Below the pieces are notes generated by a model. That model had not been told where the DNA came from and did no database searches. It worked only from the letters and a program-made list of their open reading frames with translations. A stretch of 64,000 bases of DNA from NCBI RefSeq assembly GCF_003576595.1, contig NZ_NQOU01000007.1, positions 34,465 through 98,464 on the forward strand, read 5' to 3'. This stretch comes from Neopusillimonas maritima. Its GTDB lineage: Bacteria > Pseudomonadota > Gammaproteobacteria > Burkholderiales > Burkholderiaceae_B. Positions within the stretch are counted from its first letter, which is position 1; each line of letters begins with the position of its first letter. The position numbers were made by a program, and so were the translations under genes. Below are positions 45,224 through 54,272 of the stretch, one piece after another.

Positions 45224-45655
45224 ATGAATGAACTGAACGGTTATGATTTTGAAGATCTTTCAATCGGCGATACAGCCACTTTCGCAAAAACCATTACTGA
45301 AGCCGATATCGTATTGTTTGCCGGTGCGTCGGGCGACAACAACGCGGTGCATCTGAATGAAGAGTTTGCCCAAACTACGCCGTTCAAGGGGCGTATTGCG
45401 CATGGGATGCTTACCGCCAGTGTGATTTCAGCTGCCATTGCCGGGCGTATGCCCGGGCCCGGCACAATTTACCTGAATCAAAATTTGCAGTTCAAGGCGC
45501 CTGTGCGGCCCGGAGAAACCGTGCATGCCACCGTCACGGTGAAAGAACTATTTCCCGAGAAGCGCCGGGTATTGCTTAGCACGGTGTGCACGGTGAAGGG
45601 AAAGGTGGTGATCGACGGTGATGCGTTAGTCATGCCCACGGCGCGCATTTTATAA
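45224..45655 (+). CDS. MaoC-like (R)-specific enoyl-CoA hydratase (PhaJ type)
   Basis: Hot-dog fold hydratase that adds water to trans-enoyl-CoA giving (R)-3-hydroxyacyl-CoA, linking fatty-acid oxidation to polyhydroxyalkanoate or other acyl-CoA pathways. The 143 residues carry the catalytic Asp and His in SGDNNAVHLNEEFA and the GRIAHGML segment of the family. An AAAGGG ribosome site is present. About 155 bases separate it from the next SDR gene, so they may or may not share a transcript. Confidence 0.9.
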   Translation: MNELNGYDFEDLSIGDTATFAKTITEADIVLFAGASGDNNAVHLNEEFAQTTPFKGRIAHGMLTASVISAAIAGRMPGPGTIYLNQNLQFKAPVRPGETVHATVTVKELFPEKRRVLLSTVCTVKGKVVIDGDALVMPTARIL

Positions 45656-45810
45656 GCCGGCTGCATTTAGCCGGTTGTGTATCAAACACAAGCGATTGCA
45701 CTTTCGGGATAACGGTCTGCGCCTGAGGGATAGTGCGCGGTGCGGCCCTGTTCCCATAATGCTTCTGTCAAATATCTATAAAGCAACTCAAAATTGACAG
45801 GAGACAAATC

Positions 45811-46599
45811 ATGCAGGACATGCAAGAGAAGGTGGCCATTGTCACCGGCGGTGCAACGCTTATTGGGGCTGCTGTAGCGCAGGCTTTTCACGACCGTGGC
45901 GCTGCGGTGGTTATTGCCGATATCGACGAAGAAGGGGGCGCCCGGGTCGCAGACAAGCTGGGTGCGCGCGCCTTGTTCGTTAATACAGATCTTTCCGACG
46001 ACACTCAAATTGCGTCGTGTGTAAACGAAGCCGTCGCCCAGTTCGGCGGTGTTGATTTTCTGGTGAACCTAGCGTGCAGTTATGTTGACGACGGCATTGA
46101 GGCGAGCCGCGATGATTGGCATCAAAGCTATGACGTGAACGTGGTGGGTTCGGTCATGATGATGAAGGCCTGCCGCCCGCATATGATCCAGCGCGGTGGC
46201 GGGGCCATTGTGAATTTCAGCAGTATTAGCGCCAAGGTCGCGCAAACCGGGCGTTGGCTTTACCCCGTAACCAAAGCTGCCATTGCGCAGTTAACACGCA
46301 ATATGGCCATGGATCTGGCTCAAGACCGGATTCGCGTGAATTCGGTTTCCCCGGGTTGGACATGGTCGCGCATTATGGACGAACTCACGGGCGGTGATCG
46401 CGCGAAAACCGATCGCGTTGCTGCGCCGTTCCACTTGTTGGGCCGGGTGGGGGATCCAGCCGAGATTGCGCAGGGGGTGGTGTTTCTGTGTTCGTCCAAC
46501 GCTTCTTTCATCACCGGAACCGACCTGGCCGTTGATGGAGGCTACAGCGCAATGGGGCCGGAGCAGGCGGTTCCCGCCATTCCCCGTCTTTGTGAATAA
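45811..46599 (+). CDS. Short-chain dehydrogenase/reductase
   Basis: NAD(P)-dependent oxidoreductase of 262 residues. The Rossmann motif is TGGATLIG (the middle glycine of the usual TGxxxGxG is replaced), the NNAG position reads NLAC, and the catalytic Ser (FSSIS) and YPVTK are present, with a classical C-terminal TGTDLAVDGGYS. A GGAGA ribosome site precedes the ATG. The flavin monooxygenase gene follows after 13 bases, so the pair probably catalyses successive steps, for example alcohol to ketone followed by oxygenation. Substrate unknown. Confidence 0.9.
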   Translation: MQDMQEKVAIVTGGATLIGAAVAQAFHDRGAAVVIADIDEEGGARVADKLGARALFVNTDLSDDTQIASCVNEAVAQFGGVDFLVNLACSYVDDGIEASRDDWHQSYDVNVVGSVMMMKACRPHMIQRGGGAIVNFSSISAKVAQTGRWLYPVTKAAIAQLTRNMAMDLAQDRIRVNSVSPGWTWSRIMDELTGGDRAKTDRVAAPFHLLGRVGDPAEIAQGVVFLCSSNASFITGTDLAVDGGYSAMGPEQAVPAIPRLCE

Positions 46600-46612
46600 C
46601 CGGAGTTAAGCC

Positions 46613-48133
46613 ATGAAAATAGCGATCATTGGTGCCGGTTTTGCCGGCTTGTCAGCAGCAAAAGTTCTTACCCAGTTTGGACACGACGTGACCGTGTTCG
46701 AGAAAGCGCCCGATGTGGGAGGGGTGTGGAGTGCCACGCGCCGGTATCCCGGGTTACGCACGCAAAACAATAAAGATACGTATTTCTTGTCAGACTTCCC
46801 GATGCCCGCCGAGTATCCTGAATGGCCTACGGGTGAACAGGTGCAACGCTATTTGGCGGCTTTTGCCAAACATTTCGATCTGGAGCGTCGCATCCACTTG
46901 AATACTGAAGTGTTGCTGGCCGAGCCTGAAGGTGAGAAAGGGTGGCACATTAAAGCGCGTAGTACCCGTTCGGGGCTGGAATCGGATTATCAGTTTGAAC
47001 ATCTGGTTGTGGCCAATGGTATTTTTTCCGAGCCCTTTATTCCTCCGTATCCCGGGGTGGACGAGTTTAAGGCAGCCGGCGGGCGGTTGTGTGCAACTTC
47101 GGAATTCAATCATATTGAAGAGGCGCGCGGCAAAGATGTCTTGGTGGTGGGCTACGGTAAATCATCGTGTGATGTGGCTGCCGCTATCGGTGAGGTAGCG
47201 GCGTCAACCAAAGTGATTGCGCGCGAACTGCTCTGGAAAATGCCGCGCAAAATCATGAATGTATTGAACTACAAGTACTTGATGCTGACGCGTATGGGCG
47301 AAGCTTTGTTTCCTTACATTGAAGTCAAAGGATTTGAGCGCTTTTTGCATGGCCCGGGCCGAGGCGTGCGCGACAGCATGATCGGCTCGTTGCAGAAAGT
47401 GGCCACCAAGCAGTTGAAGCTCGACAAACTGGGTTTAGTGCCTGAGGGTACGTTCGACCGCATTGCCCGGAGCACGGTCAGCTTGTCGACCGATGAGCTT
47501 TATGAACAGGTGATTGCCGGTACAACCGAAGTTGCCCGTGAATGTGAAATTACTTCTTTAGGCGCTCGCGACGGCAAACCGGTTGCTACGCTAAGCGATG
47601 GGCGTACGGTCCCGGCCGACTTGGTGGTCTGCGGTACCGGCTTCAAGCAGGTTGTGCCTTTTTTGCCGCAGTCGGTTCAAGATGAAATCACCGATGAGCG
47701 GGGGAATTTCGAGTTGTATCGCCAGATTCTGCCATTAACGGTAAAACGCCTGCATTTCTGCGGCTATAACTCGTCGTTCTATAGCCCATTAAGCACCGAG
47801 GTGGCGGCGTTGTGGATCGCCGCCCATTTAATGGGCGGGCTTAACCTGCCGCCGTTGGAAGAGCGTCGCGAACATGTACGCCGTCGTCTTAAGTGGATGG
47901 AGGAACGAACCGAAGGCAAGCATGCACGTGGGACCAACATTATTCCGTTCTCCATGCATAACGTGGATGAAATGCTGGATGAAATTGGCATTAACGTGGG
48001 TCCCTTCACCCGTTTCAAACAGTGGCTGTTACCGGTGAACGCGCGCAACTACCGAATGGTGACGCATAAACTGCTGGAGCGCCAAAAAAAAGCGCAGGCT
48101 AACCCCGCAAGGTTTGTGAAGGCAGCTCATTGA
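46613..48133 (+). CDS. Flavin-containing monooxygenase
   Basis: NADPH- and FAD-dependent class B-like monooxygenase of 506 residues. The FAD-binding IIGAGFAGLSAA opens the protein, the NADPH-binding VLVVGYGKSSCDVAA lies near 180, and LVVCGTGF near 340 matches the FMO family's D-x-x-x-x-A-T-G-Y-like motif. The region where Baeyer-Villiger enzymes carry F-x-G-x-x-x-H-x-x-x-W lacks that fingerprint, so N- or S-oxygenation or hydroxylation is at least as likely. A CGGAGTTAAG ribosome site is present. The gene's last 35 bases overlap the convergent AraC-type gene. Confidence 0.9.
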   Translation: MKIAIIGAGFAGLSAAKVLTQFGHDVTVFEKAPDVGGVWSATRRYPGLRTQNNKDTYFLSDFPMPAEYPEWPTGEQVQRYLAAFAKHFDLERRIHLNTEVLLAEPEGEKGWHIKARSTRSGLESDYQFEHLVVANGIFSEPFIPPYPGVDEFKAAGGRLCATSEFNHIEEARGKDVLVVGYGKSSCDVAAAIGEVAASTKVIARELLWKMPRKIMNVLNYKYLMLTRMGEALFPYIEVKGFERFLHGPGRGVRDSMIGSLQKVATKQLKLDKLGLVPEGTFDRIARSTVSLSTDELYEQVIAGTTEVARECEITSLGARDGKPVATLSDGRTVPADLVVCGTGFKQVVPFLPQSVQDEITDERGNFELYRQILPLTVKRLHFCGYNSSFYSPLSTEVAALWIAAHLMGGLNLPPLEERREHVRRRLKWMEERTEGKHARGTNIIPFSMHNVDEMLDEIGINVGPFTRFKQWLLPVNARNYRMVTHKLLERQKKAQANPARFVKAAH

Positions 48134-49100
48134 ATTGCTTTCGATAGGCTTGCGTAAAGTGACCCAAGTGGCCGAACCCCCACTCAAGCGCCACTTGGGT
48201 GACGCTAACGGGTTGCCCGGCGTGGCGTGCCTGAAGCAATGTTTCACGTACTTTTTGCAGTCTAACCTTGCGGACGAACCCCATGGGGCTGATGCCGCGG
48301 TATGCTTGGAACCCTTTATAAAGGCTCCGCGTGCTGATATGTGCATGCTGCGCTAAATCTTGCATGGTAATGGGTTCGCGACAGTGGGCCAGTATGTACT
48401 CCTCGGCCCGGCGAATATAAGGCAGGTCCGGCGTGGGGGCCGGACTCAACAACGCCTCGGCATAATTGTGCGGGTGTCGTTCCAGCAGGGTAGTGGCCAG
48501 CAATTGTTCCAGTTGGCTGGTTACGAGGTTTTGGCGGCCGGCACCGTGAATAAACTGACTGGTGGTGAGAAACGCAACCAGCTCTTGCCATGCCAGGCCG
48601 CCGCCGTGGGTCAGGTTCATACCCAGTTGAAACTCAATGGGTTTGGAAATCGGGTGCCCCAGCGCGGCGGCACAGGCCGCTTCCAGCACGGCTCGTTCAA
48701 TTTTTACAATAAGCTGGTCGCACACACCTTGCCATTGCATGTGAACCGGCAAGGAAGGCGTCAACACCGAAGCCATACTGGGTGTGGAAAGGATTTTCTC
48801 GTTGCCGCAGCGGATATTGGCCTGGCCCGCCATGGGCATTTGAACCAGCAGGAAATTGTCGAGCGATTCCGGTTCAATGGTGACGTTGGCACCATAACGC
48901 AGGCGGTTGATAGAGGCGCCGCCCAGCGCGATGTGGTCCATTTCCGCGTCCAGCTTTTGACGTTTGCCGCGCACGCTGAGTTCGTGCGGCTTGAAAATAC
49001 GCCCGACAGTATCTCGTGTTTCATCGAGGTCGCAGGAATGAAACAGGCGATGTGCGGCCAGACGGCCGACCAGTTCGGGTTCTTTTTGAAACGGTTCCAT
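48099..49100 (-). CDS. AraC/XylS-family transcriptional regulator
   Basis: Regulator of 333 residues with an N-terminal effector-binding domain of the AraC-binding-like type (about 15-190, as in XylS/FeaR relatives) and two C-terminal helix-turn-helices (about 230-330; MQDLAQHAHISTRSLYKGF and VTQVALEWGFGHLGHFTQAY). A GGAGGC ribosome site precedes the ATG. It faces the SDR-monooxygenase pair and overlaps its end, so it is a reasonable candidate for their control, though regulation across convergent genes is only inferred. Confidence 0.9.
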   Translation of the reverse strand: MEPFQKEPELVGRLAAHRLFHSCDLDETRDTVGRIFKPHELSVRGKRQKLDAEMDHIALGGASINRLRYGANVTIEPESLDNFLLVQMPMAGQANIRCGNEKILSTPSMASVLTPSLPVHMQWQGVCDQLIVKIERAVLEAACAAALGHPISKPIEFQLGMNLTHGGGLAWQELVAFLTTSQFIHGAGRQNLVTSQLEQLLATTLLERHPHNYAEALLSPAPTPDLPYIRRAEEYILAHCREPITMQDLAQHAHISTRSLYKGFQAYRGISPMGFVRKVRLQKVRETLLQARHAGQPVSVTQVALEWGFGHLGHFTQAYRKQFNELPSQTLRG

Positions 49101-49162
49101 GCGAGCCTCCGTAGAACAGGGCGCGCCGATACAACTGGTGCGGTAAGGTTGAATAATTCAGT

Positions 49163-49179
49163 TGGTTAAGACTTAACCA
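49163..49179. promoter_or_regulatory. Perfect palindrome upstream of the AraC-type gene
   Basis: TGGTTAAG and CTTAACCA surround one central base. It lies 63 bases upstream of the araC-like start and directly after the dabA stop. The one-base centre argues against a terminator hairpin and for an operator. Confidence 0.4.
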
Positions 49180-49181
49180 GT

Positions 49182-51599
49182 TTATTCTACATTACGCCAA
49201 TGATCTAAAAACAGTTGCCTGATTTGCCCGCTCTCGGGTTGCCAGCCGAACAGCGTAAGCCATTGATTATCTATCAGGTTTTTAATCGTTTCATGACGCT
49301 GGTAAATGGCAAAAATGGCCGATTCCGGCGCGGCGATATACACCTGAAGCCTTAATGGTTCATGTCGCCGGCTTTGCCCGTCGTGTAGTGATTGCATGGG
49401 TAATCCAATACGCAAATCCCCCCCGTTTCCCTCGAAGACACCGATGTGCCCCCCCACAACGTTGTGCAGCATTTTATTGCCGCTACCGTAATGAAGGTTA
49501 TCGACTACCGACGCGTAATACTGCATGTTGATCCATTGTGTCACCACCATGGGGGCGGTCATGATTTGTTCCAGCACCGCACTGTTTGGATCTTCACGCC
49601 AATCGTAATCATGCAGAAAACTTCTTCCTTGCAAATCAAGATGACGCGTGGCCGACCGCGGCGCAACGATGAAAGCGGCATTGTTGGCCAGCCCCCATTC
49701 GGGCCTGAGTTCAGACCAATCACGGGCGCGTCGCTCCAGGGCGCGGTGGAGTTGGGCGTCATCCATGGTTTTCAATCCCAATGCAGGTGCGCGGCGCCGT
49801 CGGGCCAGCTTACAAGCTTCTGTCAGCCAGGTCGTGAGTGTATCGGGCAACAGGTTTTCGGGGTAATCAATGTCGTCGGTGACGGTGTTGTGCAAAGCGG
49901 GCACAAACTGCGTTTTTTCCGGAATGGCAATACCCAGTCCCGCCAAGTGTTCCCGCAGCATCGGTGTATTGAGCAGATCGGCCAGTATTTGGGCATTGGT
50001 CAGCCCAGATTGGCCACCGCATGCGCCGCAGTTCAGGCTCGCTGCATGGGCATTGTTACGGGTCGTACTACCGTGACCCACCAGTAAAACAGTGGGGGCG
50101 AAATGACTCGTCAAGCCGATGGCGCGAAGTATTCGACTGAGCATTTCAGCCGTATCCTCAGCGCTCAGTGGCGTGCCGGCGCGCTCCAGCAACCAACCGG
50201 TGCGGGGCGGTTGCAGGTGTCCTGCGTGGTCGATGCGTGGGGGGAAGAAAGTATCGCGGGCCAGTTTTAATGCATAGCCCAAACCCAGGCTTTCAACCAG
50301 GCTGAACGTGGAGGCCGGGCCATCGCTCATGGTGCTTAATCGTGCCTGCCGGTTTCTTTTTTTGGCTAAGTTTGCGCCATTGAGCGCCGCGTTTCTGACT
50401 TGGATTTGAGGTGCCAATAGGCCGGGGAGGTTGGGCTCATAACAGTCGGACCCCAGCTCGTTCACCGCAATGGGCAAGCCGAAGAAGCCGGCGAATCCTT
50501 TTGTTTGAATTGCGTCACTTTGCGCTTCCAGCGCCGCGCGCATGGGTTCCGACCGAACATCAATGCAGAATATCGCTTGTAACTGCACGGGTGTCTGCCT
50601 GGGTGCAGGAGGAGTCTTGCGCAGCTGTGTGCACAATGACTCTCCATAAGCCAGCTCGTTGGCCAGTTGCCAGCACCAGCGCAGGCGCTGTTGTTCCGCA
50701 TGCGCAGCGATTAATGTGGGCAGCGTTGGCCATTGTTCGCTCCAATAGTCGCGAAGCTTTGGCTGCAGTTCCCGATGGTTAAGGGCGCAATGGCGCCATA
50801 ACACCCACTCCCAAGCCAGCCTCACGGCCAAAAGTTGGGGCATTAAGGAAAAGTGGACGTTGCCTTGTAATTGTTGTTGCCACTCCTGGTAGGCAACCCA
50901 ACTGGCCCAGCCATTAATGTCGAGCAATAACGCATGCAGATATTCCGGAACGTGCCGGGAACCGGCGGCAAGGTCATGCAGTGCAAAGTCGATGAGGGTG
51001 TTGTAATCGCGTGGCAGGGTTTTGAAGATGTCGAGCAAACCCTGTTCACCCATCAGAATTTCCAGGCCGCTGTCATGCTGAATGGTTTCCAGCCACGTGT
51101 GATAAAGATCAAACGTCGATGTTTGATTCTGTACATTACGCTCGGCTGTTTGAAAAACCATGGCGCAGGTTTGGCTCATCTGGTGCACGGTTTCATCTTG
51201 CCAACTCATGCGGTGCGCGACTCCTTGCAGGCGGTCCATCCAGCTCGTCACGTTCATCCACCGCCGGGGTGATGTTTTTTGCCGCAGATGATCGAGCAGG
51301 TCCGATTCGTTAACGTCAAGGCTCAGTAACCGGGCGGCTTGCTGCAAATGGCGGCTTTGAATTTCTTTTTGCCGGCGTTCCTCAAAATAGTCGGTGGGCA
51401 TGAGCATGCGCGCGCCCGACAGCGCGCCCAATAACGCGGCGGTGTCGGGCATTGTGCGGTTGCGCAGTGTCCACCAGGGGTTTACCGCAATCAGGCGATC
51501 CAATGGCCAGTTAGGGGCGATCCGACCACAGGCGTCAGCGACCGCCTGTTGATAAGTGCCGGCTTTCAGCGATTCAGGGGCATCCACAATGGTATTCAT
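49182..51599 (-). CDS. dabA: DabA, zinc-dependent CO2-hydrating subunit of an inorganic-carbon pump (DUF2309)
   Basis: Cytoplasmic subunit of the DAB1/DAB2-type complex that converts CO2 to bicarbonate in a vectorial, cation-gradient-driven reaction. The 805 residues match the family. The beta-carbonic-anhydrase-like zinc site is visible: Cys345 and Asp347 in IFCIDVRSE, His509 in LLVGHGS, Cys524 in NCGACGG; the 15-residue His-to-Cys spacing equals that in characterised DabA. Its start overlaps the dabB stop as ATGA, so the subunits are translationally coupled. The complex would supply bicarbonate to carboxylases such as PEP carboxylase. Confidence 0.93.
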   Translation of the reverse strand: MNTIVDAPESLKAGTYQQAVADACGRIAPNWPLDRLIAVNPWWTLRNRTMPDTAALLGALSGARMLMPTDYFEERRQKEIQSRHLQQAARLLSLDVNESDLLDHLRQKTSPRRWMNVTSWMDRLQGVAHRMSWQDETVHQMSQTCAMVFQTAERNVQNQTSTFDLYHTWLETIQHDSGLEILMGEQGLLDIFKTLPRDYNTLIDFALHDLAAGSRHVPEYLHALLLDINGWASWVAYQEWQQQLQGNVHFSLMPQLLAVRLAWEWVLWRHCALNHRELQPKLRDYWSEQWPTLPTLIAAHAEQQRLRWCWQLANELAYGESLCTQLRKTPPAPRQTPVQLQAIFCIDVRSEPMRAALEAQSDAIQTKGFAGFFGLPIAVNELGSDCYEPNLPGLLAPQIQVRNAALNGANLAKKRNRQARLSTMSDGPASTFSLVESLGLGYALKLARDTFFPPRIDHAGHLQPPRTGWLLERAGTPLSAEDTAEMLSRILRAIGLTSHFAPTVLLVGHGSTTRNNAHAASLNCGACGGQSGLTNAQILADLLNTPMLREHLAGLGIAIPEKTQFVPALHNTVTDDIDYPENLLPDTLTTWLTEACKLARRRRAPALGLKTMDDAQLHRALERRARDWSELRPEWGLANNAAFIVAPRSATRHLDLQGRSFLHDYDWREDPNSAVLEQIMTAPMVVTQWINMQYYASVVDNLHYGSGNKMLHNVVGGHIGVFEGNGGDLRIGLPMQSLHDGQSRRHEPLRLQVYIAAPESAIFAIYQRHETIKNLIDNQWLTLFGWQPESGQIRQLFLDHWRNVE

Positions 51600-53161
51600 G
51601 ATGAGGAACTCTTAAAGGGGGCGGCATGGTCAGTTGCGACGGGATAACGTTGCGTGGGGAAGCGCAGTGGCCAGATGGCGAGCGTTGTGTAGGTGGCCCA
51701 TTCATCCAGATAGAACCCGGCGTACAGGCGTCGGGCGAGGCGACGCGACACGACATTGCCGGGCACGTGGCGCAACATGATATGACCGATAAACAACATC
51801 ACGACCAGCAAACTGACCCAGATGTCGGCAACCGGCCGCGCAGCGGCTGGCACGTCGCCAAGCAGGTAACCGGCTCCACTCTTCAGTACCGTATAAAACG
51901 CGACAATACCGATAGCCAGAGGAATGAAGAAAGCCATATCGCGACGCACGCGCGCACTGCCTTGCTCGGCCAGAACAGCCGTAAGGGCGGCAGCCATAAA
52001 CAGCCAGGGGCTGATAAGGGCTAACTTGTTGCTTAGCACGGCCGCCACCCCGGTGATGGCAATGGCCACGATGGCCGACAGCATCCACGTTGTGCGGGTG
52101 GGGGGGGCCGGTGGCGCCAGCCAGACACACCGCCAAACCTGGGTAGTCGTGTTTGCGCTGAGGAAGGAATAGGCTTTGTAGCAAGAGTGTGCAACCAAAT
52201 GCAGCAGCGCCAGCTCGAACAGGCCAAGTGCGCATTCAATGAGCATGAGCGCCATTTGCGCGCAGGTTGACCAGGCCAGTTTCACTTTCACGCTGACACG
52301 CATTGCCATACTTAGCGCCGCAATGACTGCAGTGGCGCCCGCAACCAGCAGAATCAACCATTGCGCCGGCCCTGATTGCAGCCACACCGGGCCAAACAGC
52401 ATGAGCAGATACCCACCCAGGTTCACAATGCCGGCATGAAGCAACGCCGAAATCGGTGTGGGCGCTTCAACCACTTGCATAAGCCAGCCGTGTGTGGGCA
52501 ACTGCGCGCATTTAATCAGTGCTGCAAAGGCAATGAGTACCGCGGCAATGTGCAGCTCCAGACCCATGTCTGCCACAGGATAGCGCGCAACAATCTCACT
52601 GACCGACCAGGTGCCGTGCTCGATGCGAAGAATAATGAACGCGGCCAGCAAGGCCAGCTCGGCAACGCGCGCAAACAGAAATTTCTTATGTGCCGCCAAG
52701 GCTGCACGGGGCCGATTGGGGTAGAAGGTTAATAAACCGTGCAGGCATAAACTGATGGCGGTCCAACCCAGCAAGACAACCAAAAGGTGATCGCTGATGA
52801 GCACCGTGGCCACACTGGTTAACGTAAGCAACAGGGTGACATCGTAGTGTTGCCGCCTGGGTTCGCCGTCGAGATAGCGTTCACTGAAGTGGTGCAGAAT
52901 CACGCCAATAAAACCCACCAGCGCCAACATGACGGCGCCCACCTTCGACGGCGACAGCCAGGCAAAAGTGATGTCGCCCGCACCGGGTAAAAGTCGCAAG
53001 ACCAGAACGGCAAACCCTGCCGCACCGGCCAAATACACAATACGGCCGCTTAAACGCCGCGCAGCCGATGTAGGCTGAATACTCACAATCAATGCCGCCA
53101 ACAAGTACGCCAGCGGTAGCGCCATCATTAATATCGACCCCGCCCAGTTAAATGCAGACAT
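51596..53161 (-). CDS. dabB: DabB, membrane subunit of the inorganic-carbon pump (NuoL-like)
   Basis: Integral membrane protein of the Mrp/NuoL antiporter family, thought to couple H+ or Na+ flow to DabA. The 521 residues have about 13-14 helices and the proton-antiporter core, with charged residues in ALIKCAQLPTHGWLMQVVEAPTPISALLHAG and a downstream KVKLAWSTCAQ segment. It is the first gene of the dab operon. Distinguished from respiratory NuoL by the adjacent dabA and the absence of other nuo genes. Confidence 0.92.
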   Translation of the reverse strand: MSAFNWAGSILMMALPLAYLLAALIVSIQPTSAARRLSGRIVYLAGAAGFAVLVLRLLPGAGDITFAWLSPSKVGAVMLALVGFIGVILHHFSERYLDGEPRRQHYDVTLLLTLTSVATVLISDHLLVVLLGWTAISLCLHGLLTFYPNRPRAALAAHKKFLFARVAELALLAAFIILRIEHGTWSVSEIVARYPVADMGLELHIAAVLIAFAALIKCAQLPTHGWLMQVVEAPTPISALLHAGIVNLGGYLLMLFGPVWLQSGPAQWLILLVAGATAVIAALSMAMRVSVKVKLAWSTCAQMALMLIECALGLFELALLHLVAHSCYKAYSFLSANTTTQVWRCVWLAPPAPPTRTTWMLSAIVAIAITGVAAVLSNKLALISPWLFMAAALTAVLAEQGSARVRRDMAFFIPLAIGIVAFYTVLKSGAGYLLGDVPAAARPVADIWVSLLVVMLFIGHIMLRHVPGNVVSRRLARRLYAGFYLDEWATYTTLAIWPLRFPTQRYPVATDHAAPFKSSSS

Positions 53162-53242
53162 GAAACTTTCCCTTTATTTTCAATGTGCGGGAAGTATGAC
53201 AATGGGTACTCATAAAGTAAAATAGATAAATATTAAATAATC

Positions 53243-53259
53243 GTTCACTTATAAAGAAC
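53243..53259. promoter_or_regulatory. Candidate LysR-type box in the dabB/lysR intergenic region
   Basis: GTTC and GAAC form an inverted repeat spaced by nine bases; T53245 and A53257 give T-N11-A. It ends 10 bases before the LysR start codon, where binding would also limit the regulator's own expression. Confidence 0.5.
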
Positions 53260-53269
53260 ATATAAAGAC

Positions 53270-54196
53270 ATGAGCCGACTCAACTACCATCATCTTTATT
53301 ATTTTTGGCGCGTGGCCACTGACGGCAATCTGACGCGTGTGGCGAAGGCCCTGCATGTATCGCAGTCGGCTTTGTCGGCGCAGATTCGACAGCTTGAAGA
53401 AAGCATGGAGGTCACGTTGTTTGATCGCCGAGGGCGTGGTTTGACCTTAACCGAGGCGGGGCAGCGGGTTCTGGCCTATGCGCAAGACATATTTGCAAAA
53501 GGTGAAGAGCTTGAGGCGTTGTTGCGCCGGGGTGTGGAGCCCAGCGTTCAAACCTTGCGCATCGGGGTTTTGTCGACCATGTCACGTAACTTCGTTAAAG
53601 CGTTGGTCGCCCCTTTGCTGCAGAATACGTCCGTGCGAATGAACCTGTATTCAGCCGATTTGGTCAGCTTGCTAGACGGCATGACAAAGCATCGGTTGGA
53701 TCTCGTTTTGTCGAATGTGAACGTCGTTTCAGACAATCATTTGGATGCCGCGCAGCAACAGCTTTGGCAAAGCCAATTGTTGGCGCGCCAGCCGGTATCC
53801 ATTGTGGGGCCCGCGCGCGATAAGCCAAGTCAGGCGTTTCCGGAAGGCTATCGCGAGAAAGCGTGGATATTACCGGGGCGTTCAAGCGACATTCGCACTG
53901 CCTTTGATGGGTTCTGCGCGATGTGGAATCTTGATCCCGTGGTGCGCGCCGAGGCCGACGACATGGCCATGCTGCGTTTGTTGACGCGCGACAGCGGCGC
54001 ATTGTCAGTGCTGCCGCCGGTGGTGGTGCGCGACGAAATTGAACAAGGCACGCTGGTGGAATACTTGCCGTTACCCAACGTGTTCGAAAGCTTTTACGCC
54101 ATTACGGTTAAACGCCAGTTTATGCCCGAGGCGCTGGCCTCGCTGCTGGCTCGCCCCGCGCTGGATGCGTTAGTGCCGGTAGCGGGACACGAATGA
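53270..54196 (+). CDS. LysR-family regulator divergent from dabBA (NhaR-like)
   Basis: Regulator of 308 residues: N-terminal winged helix (MSRLNYHHLYYFWRVATDGN then LTRVAKALHVSQSALSAQIR) and a full effector domain. The start YHHLYYFWRVA is typical of the NhaR-like branch of LysR proteins, members of which often sit next to cation- or bicarbonate-linked transporters. Divergent orientation over 108 bases makes the dab operon its likely target, with CO2/bicarbonate limitation or a related metabolite as signal (inference). Confidence 0.92.
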   Translation: MSRLNYHHLYYFWRVATDGNLTRVAKALHVSQSALSAQIRQLEESMEVTLFDRRGRGLTLTEAGQRVLAYAQDIFAKGEELEALLRRGVEPSVQTLRIGVLSTMSRNFVKALVAPLLQNTSVRMNLYSADLVSLLDGMTKHRLDLVLSNVNVVSDNHLDAAQQQLWQSQLLARQPVSIVGPARDKPSQAFPEGYREKAWILPGRSSDIRTAFDGFCAMWNLDPVVRAEADDMAMLRLLTRDSGALSVLPPVVVRDEIEQGTLVEYLPLPNVFESFYAITVKRQFMPEALASLLARPALDALVPVAGHE

Positions 54197-54212
54197 TTTT
54201 TTAAGGGGCACA

Positions 54213-54239
54213 TGTCACATTCCTGGTCTTTCACTCGTC
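54213..54239 (+). promoter_or_regulatory. ECF41-type promoter of the CMD-sigma operon
   Basis: TGTCACA at 54213-54219 and CGTC at 54236-54239, separated by exactly 16 bases, match the -35 and -10 elements reported for ECF41 sigma factors. The ATG of the CMD gene is 34 bases downstream and the ECF41 gene is next, as expected for autoregulation. Confidence 0.85.
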
Positions 54240-54272
54240 TATAAGGGGAGTCATTTAAATAGAGAGGATGAA

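Noticed and set aside
45652..45676. Hairpin after the MaoC gene (CCGGCT/AGCCGG)
   Set aside because: Only six perfect pairs with a bulge and no T run on either strand; too weak to call a terminator.
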